From NCBI RefSeq assembly GCF_017744135.1, contig NZ_JAGHQU010000003.1, forward strand, positions 62,001 to 126,000: 64,000 nt of DNA, given 5' to 3'. The notes under the pieces are model-generated. The model worked only from the letters and a program-made list of their open reading frames with translations, was not told the DNA's origin and made no database searches. Below are positions 36,612 through 46,597 of the stretch, piece after piece. The translations under genes and the position numbers were made by a program. The stretch is from Endozoicomonas sp. G2_2. GTDB lineage: Bacteria; Pseudomonadota; Gammaproteobacteria; Nevskiales; Salinisphaeraceae. Positions within the stretch are counted from its first letter, which is position 1. Every line of letters starts with the position of its first letter.

Positions 36612-37785
36612 AATGCCCGCGATCCGCCCGATTTGGATCGTGCTCGCGATCGTGATCGTACTCGCCGCCTGGCTGGCCTCGGGCATGCTCGGCAGCCCGG
36701 CCGATGACGCGGCGGCAGAGAGCGCGCCGGCCGAACAGACGGCGAAGCCGGTAAGCGTGGCCGTGCGCACCTCCATGGCCGCGCCGGTCTGGCGCGAAGT
36801 CGAGCTCAACGGGCGTACCGCGCCGGATCGGGCGGTGACCCTGCGTGCCCAGACGGCCGGTCGTATCCGCGCCGTCGAGGCCGAGCGCGGCAGCCGTGTG
36901 GCCGAGGGCGATGTGCTCGCGCGTATCGCACTCGACGATCGAAGCGCGTCGCGCAACGAGGCGCGCGCCGTGGTCGAGCAGCGCCGGCTGCAGTACGAAG
37001 CCGTGCGCAAGATGTCGGAAAAGGGCTATCAGACCCGTACCGATCTGGCCCAGGCGAAATCCGACCTGGAGGCCGCCCAGGCCCAGCTCGCCGAGATTCA
37101 GCAGGATATCGACAACACCGTGATTCGTGCGCCGTTTGCGGGCGTGCTGGAAACCCGGCCGGTGGAAGTCGGCGACTATGTCGGCGTGGGCGACGAGATC
37201 GCGCGCGTGATCCAGCAGGACCCGTTCGTGGTCCGCGGCGATCTCGCCGAAAAGGACGTTGCCTTCGTCGAGCCGGGCCAGCCCGGGCATACGCGCCTGA
37301 TCGACGGGCGTACGGTCGAGGGCAGGGTGCGCTATGTCGCCACCGAAGCGAACGAGGCGACGCGCACCTATCCGGTCGAGCTGGAGGTCGACAACCCGCA
37401 GGGTCGGCTGGTCTCGGGCGCCTCGGCCAAGCTGATCCTGCCGCTGGAGCAGGTCCAGGCGCATGAAGTGGCGGCCGACCTGCTCACTCTCGACGAAGGC
37501 GGCGACATGGGCATCAAGACCGTGGGCGACGACGGCCGTGTGGCATTCCATCGCGCCGACATCGCCAAGAGCAGCGACGAGCGACTCTGGCTCGACGGGC
37601 TGCCGGACACCGTGCGCCTGATCACCACCGGCCAGGGGTTTGTGCGTGCCGGCGACGAGGTCACCATCGTTGGCGATGACGACGAGGCGGCCGGCGGGGG
37701 CGCGCAAAAGCCGGCGCCCACCGCCGACGACGCACGGCCGGCACCCCAGGCCGGCGACGCCGAAAGCCCCGACGACGCGGCATGA
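36604..37785 (+). CDS. RND efflux periplasmic adaptor (membrane fusion protein)
   Basis: Membrane fusion protein of 393 residues linking the pump to the outer-membrane channel. An N-terminal helix (about 8-29) anchors it, followed by the lipoyl half-motif (LRAQTAGRIRAVEAERGSRVAEGD), a coiled-coil hairpin (about 115-165), the second lipoyl half (IRAPFAGVLETRPVEVGDYVGVGDEI) and beta-barrel domains. The last 35 residues are a low-complexity Ala/Asp/Pro tail absent from AcrA. It follows the regulator with an overlap and lies 13 bases before the pump gene. Confidence 0.93.
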   Translation: MPRMPAIRPIWIVLAIVIVLAAWLASGMLGSPADDAAAESAPAEQTAKPVSVAVRTSMAAPVWREVELNGRTAPDRAVTLRAQTAGRIRAVEAERGSRVAEGDVLARIALDDRSASRNEARAVVEQRRLQYEAVRKMSEKGYQTRTDLAQAKSDLEAAQAQLAEIQQDIDNTVIRAPFAGVLETRPVEVGDYVGVGDEIARVIQQDPFVVRGDLAEKDVAFVEPGQPGHTRLIDGRTVEGRVRYVATEANEATRTYPVELEVDNPQGRLVSGASAKLILPLEQVQAHEVAADLLTLDEGGDMGIKTVGDDGRVAFHRADIAKSSDERLWLDGLPDTVRLITTGQGFVRAGDEVTIVGDDDEAAGGGAQKPAPTADDARPAPQAGDAESPDDAA

Positions 37786-37798
37786 GCGCGCCGTTCTC

Positions 37799-40700
37799 AT
37801 GAATGGTCTGATCGCCGCCGCGTTCTCGCGGCCGCGCACCATCGTGCTCGGTTTGATCGTGATTCTGTTTGCCGGCGCATTGTCGTATCGCGATATCCCC
37901 AAGGAATCCTCGCCCGACATCACGATTCCGACCATCTATGTCTCGATGACGCACCAGGGCATTTCGCCCGAGGACGCCGAGCGGCTGCTGGTCAAGCCGA
38001 TGGAGCAGGAGCTGCGCTCCATCGAAGGCCTGAAGGAGATGAGTGCCACGGCGTCGGAAGGCCATGCCAGCGTGATTCTCGAGTTCGAGGCCGGGTTCGA
38101 CCCCGACGCGGCGATGGACGACGTGCGCAACCAGGTCGATATCGCCAAGGCCGATCTGCCCGACGAGACCGACGAACCCACCGTCAACGAGGTCAACGTC
38201 GCCCTGTTTCCGGTGCTGGTGGTGAATCTCTATGGCGACGTCTCCGAACGGGTGCTGGTCGCGCTCGCCGAGGACGTGAAGGACGAGCTGGAGTCGATTC
38301 CCGGCGTGCTCGAGGCCGATGTCGCCGGCGATCGCGACGAGCAGATCGAGATCAATATCGATCCGCTCAAGCTGGAGTCCTACGGGCTGTCGCTGGAAGA
38401 GGTGTTCAATTCGGTCCAGCAGAATAACCAGTTGGTGCCCGCGGGCGCGCTGGACACCGGCGCCGGGCGCTTTTCGATCAAGGTGCCGGGCGTGATCGAC
38501 AATCTCGACGCGCTGCGCAATACCGCGATCAAGCAGGCGGACGACCAGGTCGTGACCGTGGCCGACGTGGCCACCGTGCGCCGTGCCTTCGCCGACCGCG
38601 AGAGCTTCGCGCGTCTCAACGGCCAGCCCACGCTGGCGCTGGAAGTCACCAAGCGTATCGGCGCCAACATCATCGACACCAATCAGGCGGTGCGCGATGC
38701 GGTGGCGCGCATGCAGCAGGCCTGGCCGGACGCGATCCGGGTGAATTTCTCGCAGGACGAGTCCGAGGATGTCACACGCCTGCTGGGTGATCTGCAGAAC
38801 AACGTGGTCAGCGGCATCCTGCTGGTGATGATCGTGATCGTGGGTATTCTCGGACTCAGAGCCGGCACCCTGGTCGGCGTGTCGATACCGGGATCCTTTC
38901 TGCTCGGCATTCTGGTGCTGGCGGCGATGGGGCTGTCGGTGAACATCGTCGTGCTGTTCGCGCTGATCCTGGCACTCGGGCTGCTCGTCGACGGCGCGAT
39001 CGTGGTGGTGGAGCTGGCGGATCGTTTTCTCGCCGAGGGCGAAACCCGCACCTTGGCCTATATGCATGCCGCCCAACGCATGGCCTGGCCGATCATCTCC
39101 TCCACCGCGACCACGCTGGCCGCGTTCGCGCCGCTGCTGTTCTGGCCCGGCGTGGTCGGCGAGTTCATGCGCTACATGCCCATCACCCTGATCGCGGTGC
39201 TGACTGCGTCGCTGTTCATGGCGCTGATCTTCGTGCCCACGCTGGGCGCGACCATCGGCGGTACGGCGCCGGGCGGTGCCGAAGCGGTCTGGCAGCCCGG
39301 GCAACCGCTGCGCGGGTTCACGGGGCGCTATGTCGCGGCCCTGACGTTTTTCGCCCGCCATGCCGGCAAGACCGTGATCGGCGCGGTGGTATTGTTTTTC
39401 GTCGCCATCTTCGCCTATGGCCAGTTCGGCAAGGGCGTGGAGTTCTTTCCCGACATATCGCCCGACAACGCGGTGATCCAGATTCACGCGCGCGGCCAGC
39501 AGTCGGTGGCCGAGTCCGACCGGCTCGTGCGCCAGGTAGAGGATCGCGTGCTCGCCATGCATGGCTTCGAATCCGTCTACACGCGAACCGGCGCCGGCCA
39601 GGAGGCCTTTCGCCAGGGCACGGCCGATGACGTGATCGGCCAGATTCAGCTCGAGTTCAAGCCCTGGGGCGTGCGCCGGCCCGCGGACGAGATCATGGCC
39701 GACGTGCGCGAGCGCATTGCCGATATTCCCGGCATTCGCACCGAGGTCCGCGAACAGGCGCAGGGCCCGACCCAGGACAAGCCGGTCGAGCTGCAGATTT
39801 CCGGGCCGGGCATGGACGCCCTCGACAAGGCCGCGACGTTCGTGCGCCGGGGCATGGAAGCGGTGGGCGGCTTCACCGATATCCAGGACACTCGCGCCAC
39901 CCAGGGCCTGGAGTGGCGTATCGACGTCGACCGCGCCGAGGCGAGCCGTTACGGCGCGAACATGGCCTCGATCGGTCAGGCTATTCAGCTGGTCACCCAG
40001 GGCATCAAGGTGGGTGAATACCGCCCGGACGACGCCACCGAGGAGATGGATATCCGCGTGCGTTTTCCAGAAGATGCCCGCAATCTCGACGCGCTGGACA
40101 ACCTGCGCCTGCAGACGCCCGACGGCCAGGTGCCGGTATCCAATTTCGTCTCGCGCGTGCCTGCGCCGAAGGTGGAGAACATCGAGCGCACCGGCAGCCA
40201 GCGCACGGTTACGGTGGATTCCGGTGTCGCCGAGGGCAAGCTGGTCGCCGATCAGCTGGCCGCGCTGCGTGACTGGATCTCGGCCCATGTCGACGAGGCG
40301 GATCTCGATGCCCGCGTGGATATCGCCTTCAAGGGCGAGGACGAAGACCTGCGCGACGCCGAGGCGTTTCTCTCCAAGGCCTTCGGCGTGGCGGTCGCGC
40401 TCATCGGTGTGATCCTTTTGACCCAGTTCAACAGCTTCTATCAGTCGTTTCTGATTCTCTCCGCCGTGGTGTTCTCGACCGTCGGCGTGCTGCTGGGTCT
40501 GCTCATTGCCGGGCAGCCGTTCGGCGTGGTGATGAGCGGTATCGGGGTGATCGCGCTCGCCGGTATCGTGGTCAACAACAACATCGTGCTCATCGATACC
40601 TACAACGTGAACCGTGCCGCGGGGCTGGCCGCCTGGGACGCGGTGATCCAGACCGGCGCCGAGCGCCTGCGTCCGGTCATACTCACCACCGTGACAACCA

Positions 40701-40924
40701 TTCTGGGGCTGTTGCCCATGGTGCTGCAGATGAACGTGGACATCATCGGCCGCGCGATCACCTTCGGCGCGCCGTCGACACAGTGGTGGACCCAGCTGGC
40801 CACGGCGATCGTCGGCGGGCTGCTGTTCTCGACGCTGCTTACACTGGTGCTCACGCCCTGCCTGCTGATACTCGGCGCGCGCATGGGCGATGCCTGGCAG
40901 CGCCGCCGCGGGGGCGAGGCATGA
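37799..40924 (+). CDS. RND-family efflux pump permease
   Basis: Inner-membrane proton-driven pump of 1041 residues with twelve helices and two large periplasmic loops. Landmarks include DIPKESSPDITIPTIYVSM near the start, the FALILALGLLVDGAIVVVE helix IV with its proton-relay aspartates, and GIVVNNNIVLIDTYN in the second half. The NNN in the second-half helix replaces the NNxIL pattern as in the MexK/OqxB-like or HAE1 subgroup. Its stop overlaps the start of the channel gene (ATGA). Substrates (drugs, solvents, bile-type compounds) are not deducible. Confidence 0.93.
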   Translation: MNGLIAAAFSRPRTIVLGLIVILFAGALSYRDIPKESSPDITIPTIYVSMTHQGISPEDAERLLVKPMEQELRSIEGLKEMSATASEGHASVILEFEAGFDPDAAMDDVRNQVDIAKADLPDETDEPTVNEVNVALFPVLVVNLYGDVSERVLVALAEDVKDELESIPGVLEADVAGDRDEQIEINIDPLKLESYGLSLEEVFNSVQQNNQLVPAGALDTGAGRFSIKVPGVIDNLDALRNTAIKQADDQVVTVADVATVRRAFADRESFARLNGQPTLALEVTKRIGANIIDTNQAVRDAVARMQQAWPDAIRVNFSQDESEDVTRLLGDLQNNVVSGILLVMIVIVGILGLRAGTLVGVSIPGSFLLGILVLAAMGLSVNIVVLFALILALGLLVDGAIVVVELADRFLAEGETRTLAYMHAAQRMAWPIISSTATTLAAFAPLLFWPGVVGEFMRYMPITLIAVLTASLFMALIFVPTLGATIGGTAPGGAEAVWQPGQPLRGFTGRYVAALTFFARHAGKTVIGAVVLFFVAIFAYGQFGKGVEFFPDISPDNAVIQIHARGQQSVAESDRLVRQVEDRVLAMHGFESVYTRTGAGQEAFRQGTADDVIGQIQLEFKPWGVRRPADEIMADVRERIADIPGIRTEVREQAQGPTQDKPVELQISGPGMDALDKAATFVRRGMEAVGGFTDIQDTRATQGLEWRIDVDRAEASRYGANMASIGQAIQLVTQGIKVGEYRPDDATEEMDIRVRFPEDARNLDALDNLRLQTPDGQVPVSNFVSRVPAPKVENIERTGSQRTVTVDSGVAEGKLVADQLAALRDWISAHVDEADLDARVDIAFKGEDEDLRDAEAFLSKAFGVAVALIGVILLTQFNSFYQSFLILSAVVFSTVGVLLGLLIAGQPFGVVMSGIGVIALAGIVVNNNIVLIDTYNVNRAAGLAAWDAVIQTGAERLRPVILTTVTTILGLLPMVLQMNVDIIGRAITFGAPSTQWWTQLATAIVGGLLFSTLLTLVLTPCLLILGARMGDAWQRRRGGEA

Positions 40925-42348
40925 AGGCGGCAACACGCACCGTCGCCGCGTTCGCGGTCCTTGCGCTGTGGCCCGGCGCGGGTGCATTCGCGGCGCAGAA
41001 CCTGCTCGATACCTACGACCAGGCGCTACGCAACGACACCGAACTGCTTTCGGCCCGCGCCGAGTCCGGTGCGGCGTCGGCGCGCTATCGCCAGGCCCGT
41101 GGCCAATTGTTGCCGCAGCTGTCGGCCACGGCGAACTATTCCCAGGTCACCCAGGACCAGCGTTTCCAAAGCACCGACGGGGACGGCGGCTTTGGCGGGG
41201 CGGCCGGGTTCTTCGGCGGCGACAGTGGTGAAAGCACGTCCGATCAGCAGTCCTACTCGCTGGACCTCACTCAGCCGCTGTTCAACTGGACGGCCTGGCA
41301 GAACAAGGACGCGGCAGCGGCCCGCAGCGACGAGGCCGCGTTGTCGCTGTCGATGGCCGAACAGCAGCTGATCGTGCGCGTGGCCGAGGCCTACTTCGAC
41401 GTGCTTGCCGCGCGCGATGCGTTGACCGCCGCGCGCGAACAGCAGCGTTCGATCAACAGCCAACTCGACCGCGCCCAGGCCGCCTTCGAGGCCGGGCTCG
41501 ATCCGATCACCGATCAGCAGGAAGCCCAGTCGAGCCTCGACAGCGCGATCGTCGACGCCATCGACGCAGAGAACCAGCTCGCGGCATCGCGCGATGCGCT
41601 GATCGCGCTGACCGGTCGCGCGCCGGATGCGCTGTCCGGGATCGATGTCGACGAGGATATGCTCGACAAGACCGCCGAGGTGGACCATCGCAACCGCGAG
41701 GACTGGCTGGCGGTCGCCCTCGAGCGTTCGCCGCAGGTGGCTGCCTCCCGGGCGGCCTGGCGCGCGGCGCGCGAGGATATCGCGGCCCAGCGGGGCGGCC
41801 ATCTGCCCACGCTGAATCTGGTGGGCAGCGTGGGTCGCAGCGAGCAGCTGTCGCCTTTCGGCGCGGGTAGCGGGCAGCTCAATATCATCAACGAAACCCA
41901 GTCCATCGGCCTGCAGCTGGAGATGCCCCTGTTTTCCGGCGGAGCGACGCGTGCCGCCGTTTCCGAGGCCGAATACAACGCCGAGCAGGCGCGGCTCGAC
42001 CTGATTGCCGCGCGGCGCCAGCTGCTCATCGACATCAACGAGGCGCATCGCAGCGTTGCGACTACCGCGCGCCGACTGGCGGCGCTGGATCGGGCCATTG
42101 CCTCCGGCGAAACGGCGCTCGAAGCGGCGCAGGCGGGTTACCGGCTTGGCAATCGCACGATTCTCGATGTGATCGAGGCCCAGATCACACTGGTCCAGCG
42201 GCGCGCCGACCGCAAGCAGGCGTGGTACGACCATGCGCTCGCGCGGCTGCGGCTGCGCCGGGCGGCCGGCGTGCTCGACTTCAACGAACTCGCCCGCATC
42301 AACGCCCGGCTGCGTGGCGCGCCGCCGCAGATCGACGCGCGCGGCTGA
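40921..42348 (+). CDS. TolC-family outer-membrane efflux channel
   Basis: Outer-membrane channel protein of 475 residues. A signal peptide ends at about residue 25 (AGAFAA), and two internally repeated halves of helices and beta strands form the TolC barrel (LLDTYDQALRNDTELLSARAE at the start; GYRLGNRTILDVIEAQITL in the second half). The 50-residue glycine-rich insertion at about 90-110 (GDGGFGGAAGFFGGDSGES) is longer than in E. coli TolC. It completes the tripartite pump encoded by the two preceding genes, with which it overlaps and is surely co-transcribed. Confidence 0.9.
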   Translation: MKAATRTVAAFAVLALWPGAGAFAAQNLLDTYDQALRNDTELLSARAESGAASARYRQARGQLLPQLSATANYSQVTQDQRFQSTDGDGGFGGAAGFFGGDSGESTSDQQSYSLDLTQPLFNWTAWQNKDAAAARSDEAALSLSMAEQQLIVRVAEAYFDVLAARDALTAAREQQRSINSQLDRAQAAFEAGLDPITDQQEAQSSLDSAIVDAIDAENQLAASRDALIALTGRAPDALSGIDVDEDMLDKTAEVDHRNREDWLAVALERSPQVAASRAAWRAAREDIAAQRGGHLPTLNLVGSVGRSEQLSPFGAGSGQLNIINETQSIGLQLEMPLFSGGATRAAVSEAEYNAEQARLDLIAARRQLLIDINEAHRSVATTARRLAALDRAIASGETALEAAQAGYRLGNRTILDVIEAQITLVQRRADRKQAWYDHALARLRLRRAAGVLDFNELARINARLRGAPPQIDARG

Positions 42349-42521
42349 GCGGCGGTTGGCGTGCGGTGGTCGCGCGGTGGCCCCGGTCGGCTGCTATCAT
42401 TGACAACGCTTGATGTCAGAGCCGCGTCGCCGCAGCGCTCGGTGCGCGATAATCTTTGCGATAACAACGACGAAAACGTGAGGAGTGCGGGACGCGGCGC
42501 GTGCGTGATCCCGGTCGATGC

Positions 42522-43790
42522 ATGGACGGCAGCTTTCTCTATCTGAGCCTGGAGACATGGAAATATATTTCCATGCCGGTGATCAGTGCCGTCGTGGGTT
42601 ATGTGACCAACGTCGTCGCGATCAAGATGATGTTCCACCCGATCGAGTTCATCGGGGTGTGGAAGCCTTGGCTGGGCTGGCAGGGCATCGTGCCGCGCAA
42701 GGCGTCGAAGATGACCGGTATCTCGGTCGACACCATCACCGAATCGCTGATCACCGAGGCCGAGATATTCAATCGCCTCGATCCCGCGCGGGTGGCCGAC
42801 GAGCTCGAAGAGCCGATGATCGCGCTCACCGACGAGATCACCGATACCGTCATGAAGCGCCACCATCCCACCCTCTGGGAGGCGATGCCGCTGGTGGTGC
42901 GCAGCCAGGTCAAGCGCCGTGTGCGTGCCCAGGCGCCGACCATCATCCGCGAATTGATGAACGAGGTGCGCACCAACGTGCGCTACATGTTCGATCTCAA
43001 GGGCATGATCACGCGCGTGCTGGTGCGCGAGAAGAATCTGCTCAACCGCATTTTTCTCGAGACGGGCCGCAACGAGTTCATTTTCATCGGCCGTTCGGGC
43101 GCCTATTTCGGCTTTGCCTTCGGCATTGTCCAGATGCTGATCTGGGTGTTCTTTCAGGCCTGGTGGCTGCTGCCGCTGTTCGGGCTGCTGGTGGGCTGGG
43201 CGACCAACTGGCTGGCGTTGAAGATGATCTTCAATCCCAAGAAGCCTTTACGCATCGGCCGGTTTAAAATCCAGGGGCTGTTTTTCAAGCGTCAGCAGGA
43301 GGTCGCGGCCGACTATGGCAGCCTTGTTGCCACCCAGATCCTCACGCCGCAGAACATCCTCGAGGAAATCCTGACCGGCCCTTATGCCGAGAAGCTTTTC
43401 GCCCTGGTGCAGACCGAGGTGCAGCGCGCGATCGATTCCAGTGCCAGCGTCGCGCGGCCGTTCGTGACGTGGACGCTCGGCAGCGCCGACTACGAACGCA
43501 TCAAGGCCGAGGCCGTGCGCGAAGTGGTTGCGCGCATGCCGGAGACGCTGTCGCACATGACCGGCTATGCCGAGGACGCCATGGCGATCCAGGAGACGCT
43601 CATCACGCGGCTGCAGAATCTCACCCCGTTGCAGTTCGAGGGCATGCTGCGTCCCGCGTTCGAAGAGGACGAGTGGATACTGATTGCGGTGGGCGCGGCG
43701 CTCGGGCTCGCCGTCGGCTGGTTCCAGTTGATCGTGCTGTTCTCGAGCGTGTTCGTCGACCGCTTTGGCGGTATCCCCGGGTTCGGCTGA
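42522..43790 (+). CDS. DUF445 family membrane protein
   Basis: Membrane protein of 422 residues of the DUF445 family. The N-terminal helix (ISMPVISAVVGYVTNVVAIKMMFHP) and its near repeat in the middle (LLPLFGLLVGWATNWLALKMIFNPKKP) are characteristic: GYxTNxxAIKMMFxP is the family signature, present twice. A final hydrophobic helix lies at about 385-410. The function of the family is unknown; the helical region between the two signatures suggests a scaffold. The start is uncertain: ATG 42522, or GTG 42501 seven codons upstream. The next gene, in the same direction, may be co-transcribed. Confidence 0.82.
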   Translation: MDGSFLYLSLETWKYISMPVISAVVGYVTNVVAIKMMFHPIEFIGVWKPWLGWQGIVPRKASKMTGISVDTITESLITEAEIFNRLDPARVADELEEPMIALTDEITDTVMKRHHPTLWEAMPLVVRSQVKRRVRAQAPTIIRELMNEVRTNVRYMFDLKGMITRVLVREKNLLNRIFLETGRNEFIFIGRSGAYFGFAFGIVQMLIWVFFQAWWLLPLFGLLVGWATNWLALKMIFNPKKPLRIGRFKIQGLFFKRQQEVAADYGSLVATQILTPQNILEEILTGPYAEKLFALVQTEVQRAIDSSASVARPFVTWTLGSADYERIKAEAVREVVARMPETLSHMTGYAEDAMAIQETLITRLQNLTPLQFEGMLRPAFEEDEWILIAVGAALGLAVGWFQLIVLFSSVFVDRFGGIPGFG

Positions 43791-43880
43791 GGCAGACGCA
43801 CGCCGGATTGATGCACGATAGACGTATTGGAGGGCGCCACGCCGAGCGCGGCGCCCGGACCGTTTTCTCGGAGATGATCG

Positions 43881-44633
43881 ATGGCCGCGAAGAAGAGTCT
43901 CAGAGTGCGCACGCCGCGCGCATTCCAGTTCCTGCGCCAGGCCGCGCGCGCGGCCGAGGAATGGCCGGTGGCCGGGTCGGCCGTTCGGCGCTTTCAGGAC
44001 GCCGAGACCTGGGCCATGGCCGAGCTCAAGCATCGTCTGGATTCGATGGCCGAGGATGGCGACGAGCCGGCGCGTTCGCGCGAAGCCGCGGCCGAGGGGC
44101 CGGCGCCGCGCGACATGCTCGCCCTGCTGCTGGCCCAGTCCCGCGGTGTGGACCCGGACGCGGCGCGCACCCGGCTGTATCGCCAGACGCTGTCGCGGCT
44201 GGTGCCCGACCAGGTGGCGATGATGGCGCTGCTTGCAGACCGCGAGATCGCGCCGCTGTGCCACGTCGCGGCGGGGCGTCTGCCGGCCGGGCCGGTGAGC
44301 GTCGTCGTGCTGTCGAATGCGAGCTCGCTGGGGCGCGATGCCGGCGTGCTGCTGCGTGACTATGTGCCGCAGTACATGAGCGAGTTGCTCGCGCTGGGCG
44401 TGTTCGAGGCCGGGCCGGAGGACGATCGGCTCACGGATCAGTACGAACTGCTCATGGCCGATACCCAGCTGCGCAAGACGATGGACCGCGTTCGCAATGA
44501 AATGAAGCTTTACCCGCGTCTTCAGCGTTTTAGCGTGCACATGAGCGATTACGGACAGGCCCTCTGGCAGGACTGCCGGCCACTATCGGGCGCGCTCGAG
44601 CACGGCGGGGGCGGCGAAACGCCGGGCCGCTGA
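43881..44633 (+). CDS. Uncharacterised protein, DUF4393/Abi-alpha-like central region
   Basis: A 250-residue protein I do not recognise with certainty. The central part (about 100-200: LSRLVPDQVAMMALLADREIAPL, then SSLGRDAGVLLRDYVPQYMSELLALGVFE) resembles the DUF4393 (Abi-alpha) family, a helical-plus-winged region of unknown biochemistry. The N-terminus is basic and Ala-rich, the C-terminus Gly-rich. GGAG lies 7 bases before ATG 43881. It lies between a DUF445 membrane protein and an acyl-CoA synthetase, neither of which clarifies its role; a defence role is not supported by the context. Confidence 0.55.
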   Translation: MAAKKSLRVRTPRAFQFLRQAARAAEEWPVAGSAVRRFQDAETWAMAELKHRLDSMAEDGDEPARSREAAAEGPAPRDMLALLLAQSRGVDPDAARTRLYRQTLSRLVPDQVAMMALLADREIAPLCHVAAGRLPAGPVSVVVLSNASSLGRDAGVLLRDYVPQYMSELLALGVFEAGPEDDRLTDQYELLMADTQLRKTMDRVRNEMKLYPRLQRFSVHMSDYGQALWQDCRPLSGALEHGGGGETPGR

Positions 44634-44722
44634 CTCCCAAGCGGGCGAACGGCCTGCTAGGCTCTCCGGTTTGAAAATTAATCGTTTCGCTATCCAGGGC
44701 GAATGCCAACGGAGACTGGCCG

Positions 44723-46546
44723 ATGAGTGAATACGAGCGCGACACGCTCAGTGTCTGGGATGTTCTCAAGCCTACCGCCGACAAGCTGACCGGGGTCGAC
44801 CGGCTGCTCATGGGCGGCGGCATCCTGCTCAAGTCCAAGTTCAAGGACAACCTCACCATCGCCACGCTGATCGAGGATCACGCCGGCCGCCGACCGCAGC
44901 AGGACGCGATCACTTTCGAGAATCAGCGCTATACCTACGCCCAGCTCAACGCCCAGGCGAACCGCTACGCGCGCACGCTCAAGGCGGGCGGCGTCGGGCG
45001 CGGCGACGTGGTCGGCGTGCTGCTGGACAACCGGCCCGAGACACTGATCATCGTCGCGGCACTGGCCAAGCTCGGCGCGGCCGCGGCCATGTGCAACACC
45101 AAGCAGCGCGGTGACGTGCTCGCCCATAGCCTCGGCACGGTCAAGCCCAAGGCGATGCTCGTCGGCGAAGAGCTGTTCGACGCCTATGCCGAGATCCGCG
45201 ACGAACCGGCGCTGGCCGACCTGGCGCCGGTCTGGTACGTGGGCCATAGCGCGGTTGGCGCAGCACCGGCCGGCTGCGCGCATTTTCTCGAACAGATCGC
45301 GGACCAGCCCAGCGGCAACCTCGACGATGCGCGCCGGGTCTCGAGTAGCGATACCTGCTTCTATATCTTCACGTCCGGCACCACCGGCATGCCCAAGGCG
45401 TCGCGCATGAGCCACGTGCGCTGGCTGCGCGGCGGTGCCGGGCTGGGCATGGCCGGCCTGCGCCTGACGCCGAACGACCGGTTCTATTGCCCGTTGCCGC
45501 TGTATCACAACAACGCGCTGACCGTGTCGTGGTCGTCGGTGCTGTGCGCGGGCGCCACCTTTGCCCTCGCGCCCAAGTTCAGCGTCACCCGTTTCTGGCC
45601 GGACGTACGCCACCACAAGGCGACCGTGTTCTGCTACATCGGCGAGCTGTGCCGCTACCTGCTGCAGGCCGAGCCGCATGAAAACGACCGCAATCACGCG
45701 ATCCGCGCGGTCATCGGCAACGGCCTGCGTCCGGATATCTGGGACGAGTTCAAGCACCGCTTCGGCATCGATCGCATCTGCGAGTTCTACGGGGCCAGCG
45801 AAGGCAACCTGGTGTTCGTCAACGGCTTCAACATGGACCGCACCGCCGGCTTCTGTCCGTTGCCGTTCGCGGTGGTCGAGTACGATCCGGAGACCGAGGA
45901 ACCGGTCACCGACGACAAGGGCCGAATGAAAGAGGTCGCCAAGGGTGAAACCGGGCTGCTTCTGAACAAGGTCACCGATTTCGCCCCGTTCGAGGGCTAT
46001 ACCGACCCCGAGGCGAGCGAGAGGAAACTGTTTCGCGGCGTGTTCAAGGCCGACGACTGCTACTTCAACACCGGTGATCTGGTGCGTCGCCAGGGGATGC
46101 GTCATATCGCCTTTGTCGACCGGCTGGGCGACACCTTCCGCTGGAAGGGCGAGAACGTGGCCACGACCCAGGTCGAGAATGCGCTGAACGCCTTTCCCGA
46201 GATCGAGGAGTCCGTGGTCTACGGTGTGGAGGTGCCGCACGCCGATGGACGCGCCGGCATGGCCGCGATCACGCCGGTCAACAAGCTCGCCGATATCGAT
46301 TGGGGCGCGCTGGTGGCGCATCTGCGCAATGAACTGCCGGCCTATGCCGTGCCCGTGTTCATCCGGCTGCGCCCGGAGCAGGAAATCACCGGCACGATGA
46401 AGTATCGCAAGGTCGATCTGAAGAAACAGGGCTATTCGCCGGAAGGCGACGAGCCGGTGTTCATGCTTGCCGCCCGCGGCGAGCGCTACGAGCCGATCGA
46501 CGACGATACCCGCGCCGCCCTCGCAGACGGCGATATTTCGCTCTAG
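44723..46546 (+). CDS. Long-chain acyl-CoA synthetase (FATP/FadD6 type)
   Basis: Adenylate-forming fatty-acid:CoA ligase of 607 residues. The AMP-binding signature YIFTSGTTGMPKASRMSH falls at about 213-230, YNTGDLVRRQGMRHIAFVDRLGDTFRWKGENVAT carries the conserved DR-x-GD and RWKGE segments, and the N-terminal lead helix suits membrane association. The wording NAFPEIEESVVYGVEVPHADGRAGMAAIT matches the FATP/very-long-chain branch rather than E. coli FadD. GGAG precedes ATG 44723. Followed by a TetR regulator and, beyond it, the FadE gene, so it belongs to a fatty-acid uptake and degradation neighbourhood. Confidence 0.92.
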   Translation: MSEYERDTLSVWDVLKPTADKLTGVDRLLMGGGILLKSKFKDNLTIATLIEDHAGRRPQQDAITFENQRYTYAQLNAQANRYARTLKAGGVGRGDVVGVLLDNRPETLIIVAALAKLGAAAAMCNTKQRGDVLAHSLGTVKPKAMLVGEELFDAYAEIRDEPALADLAPVWYVGHSAVGAAPAGCAHFLEQIADQPSGNLDDARRVSSSDTCFYIFTSGTTGMPKASRMSHVRWLRGGAGLGMAGLRLTPNDRFYCPLPLYHNNALTVSWSSVLCAGATFALAPKFSVTRFWPDVRHHKATVFCYIGELCRYLLQAEPHENDRNHAIRAVIGNGLRPDIWDEFKHRFGIDRICEFYGASEGNLVFVNGFNMDRTAGFCPLPFAVVEYDPETEEPVTDDKGRMKEVAKGETGLLLNKVTDFAPFEGYTDPEASERKLFRGVFKADDCYFNTGDLVRRQGMRHIAFVDRLGDTFRWKGENVATTQVENALNAFPEIEESVVYGVEVPHADGRAGMAAITPVNKLADIDWGALVAHLRNELPAYAVPVFIRLRPEQEITGTMKYRKVDLKKQGYSPEGDEPVFMLAARGERYEPIDDDTRAALADGDISL

Positions 46547-46597
46547 AAGAACAGGCCCGGCCGGCCCGCTCGACGCGGGTCGGCTCGACGGGCGCTG

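Noticed and set aside
37661-40987. Open frame of 1108 codons on the minus strand opposite the RND pump
   Set aside because: It mirrors the pump gene, is rich in His, Arg and Gln as antisense frames of GC-rich genes are, and has no family resemblance.
43881-44633. Abortive-infection (defence) system from the Abi-alpha resemblance
   Set aside because: The resemblance is partial, the neighbours are housekeeping and lipid genes, and no defence partners are present.
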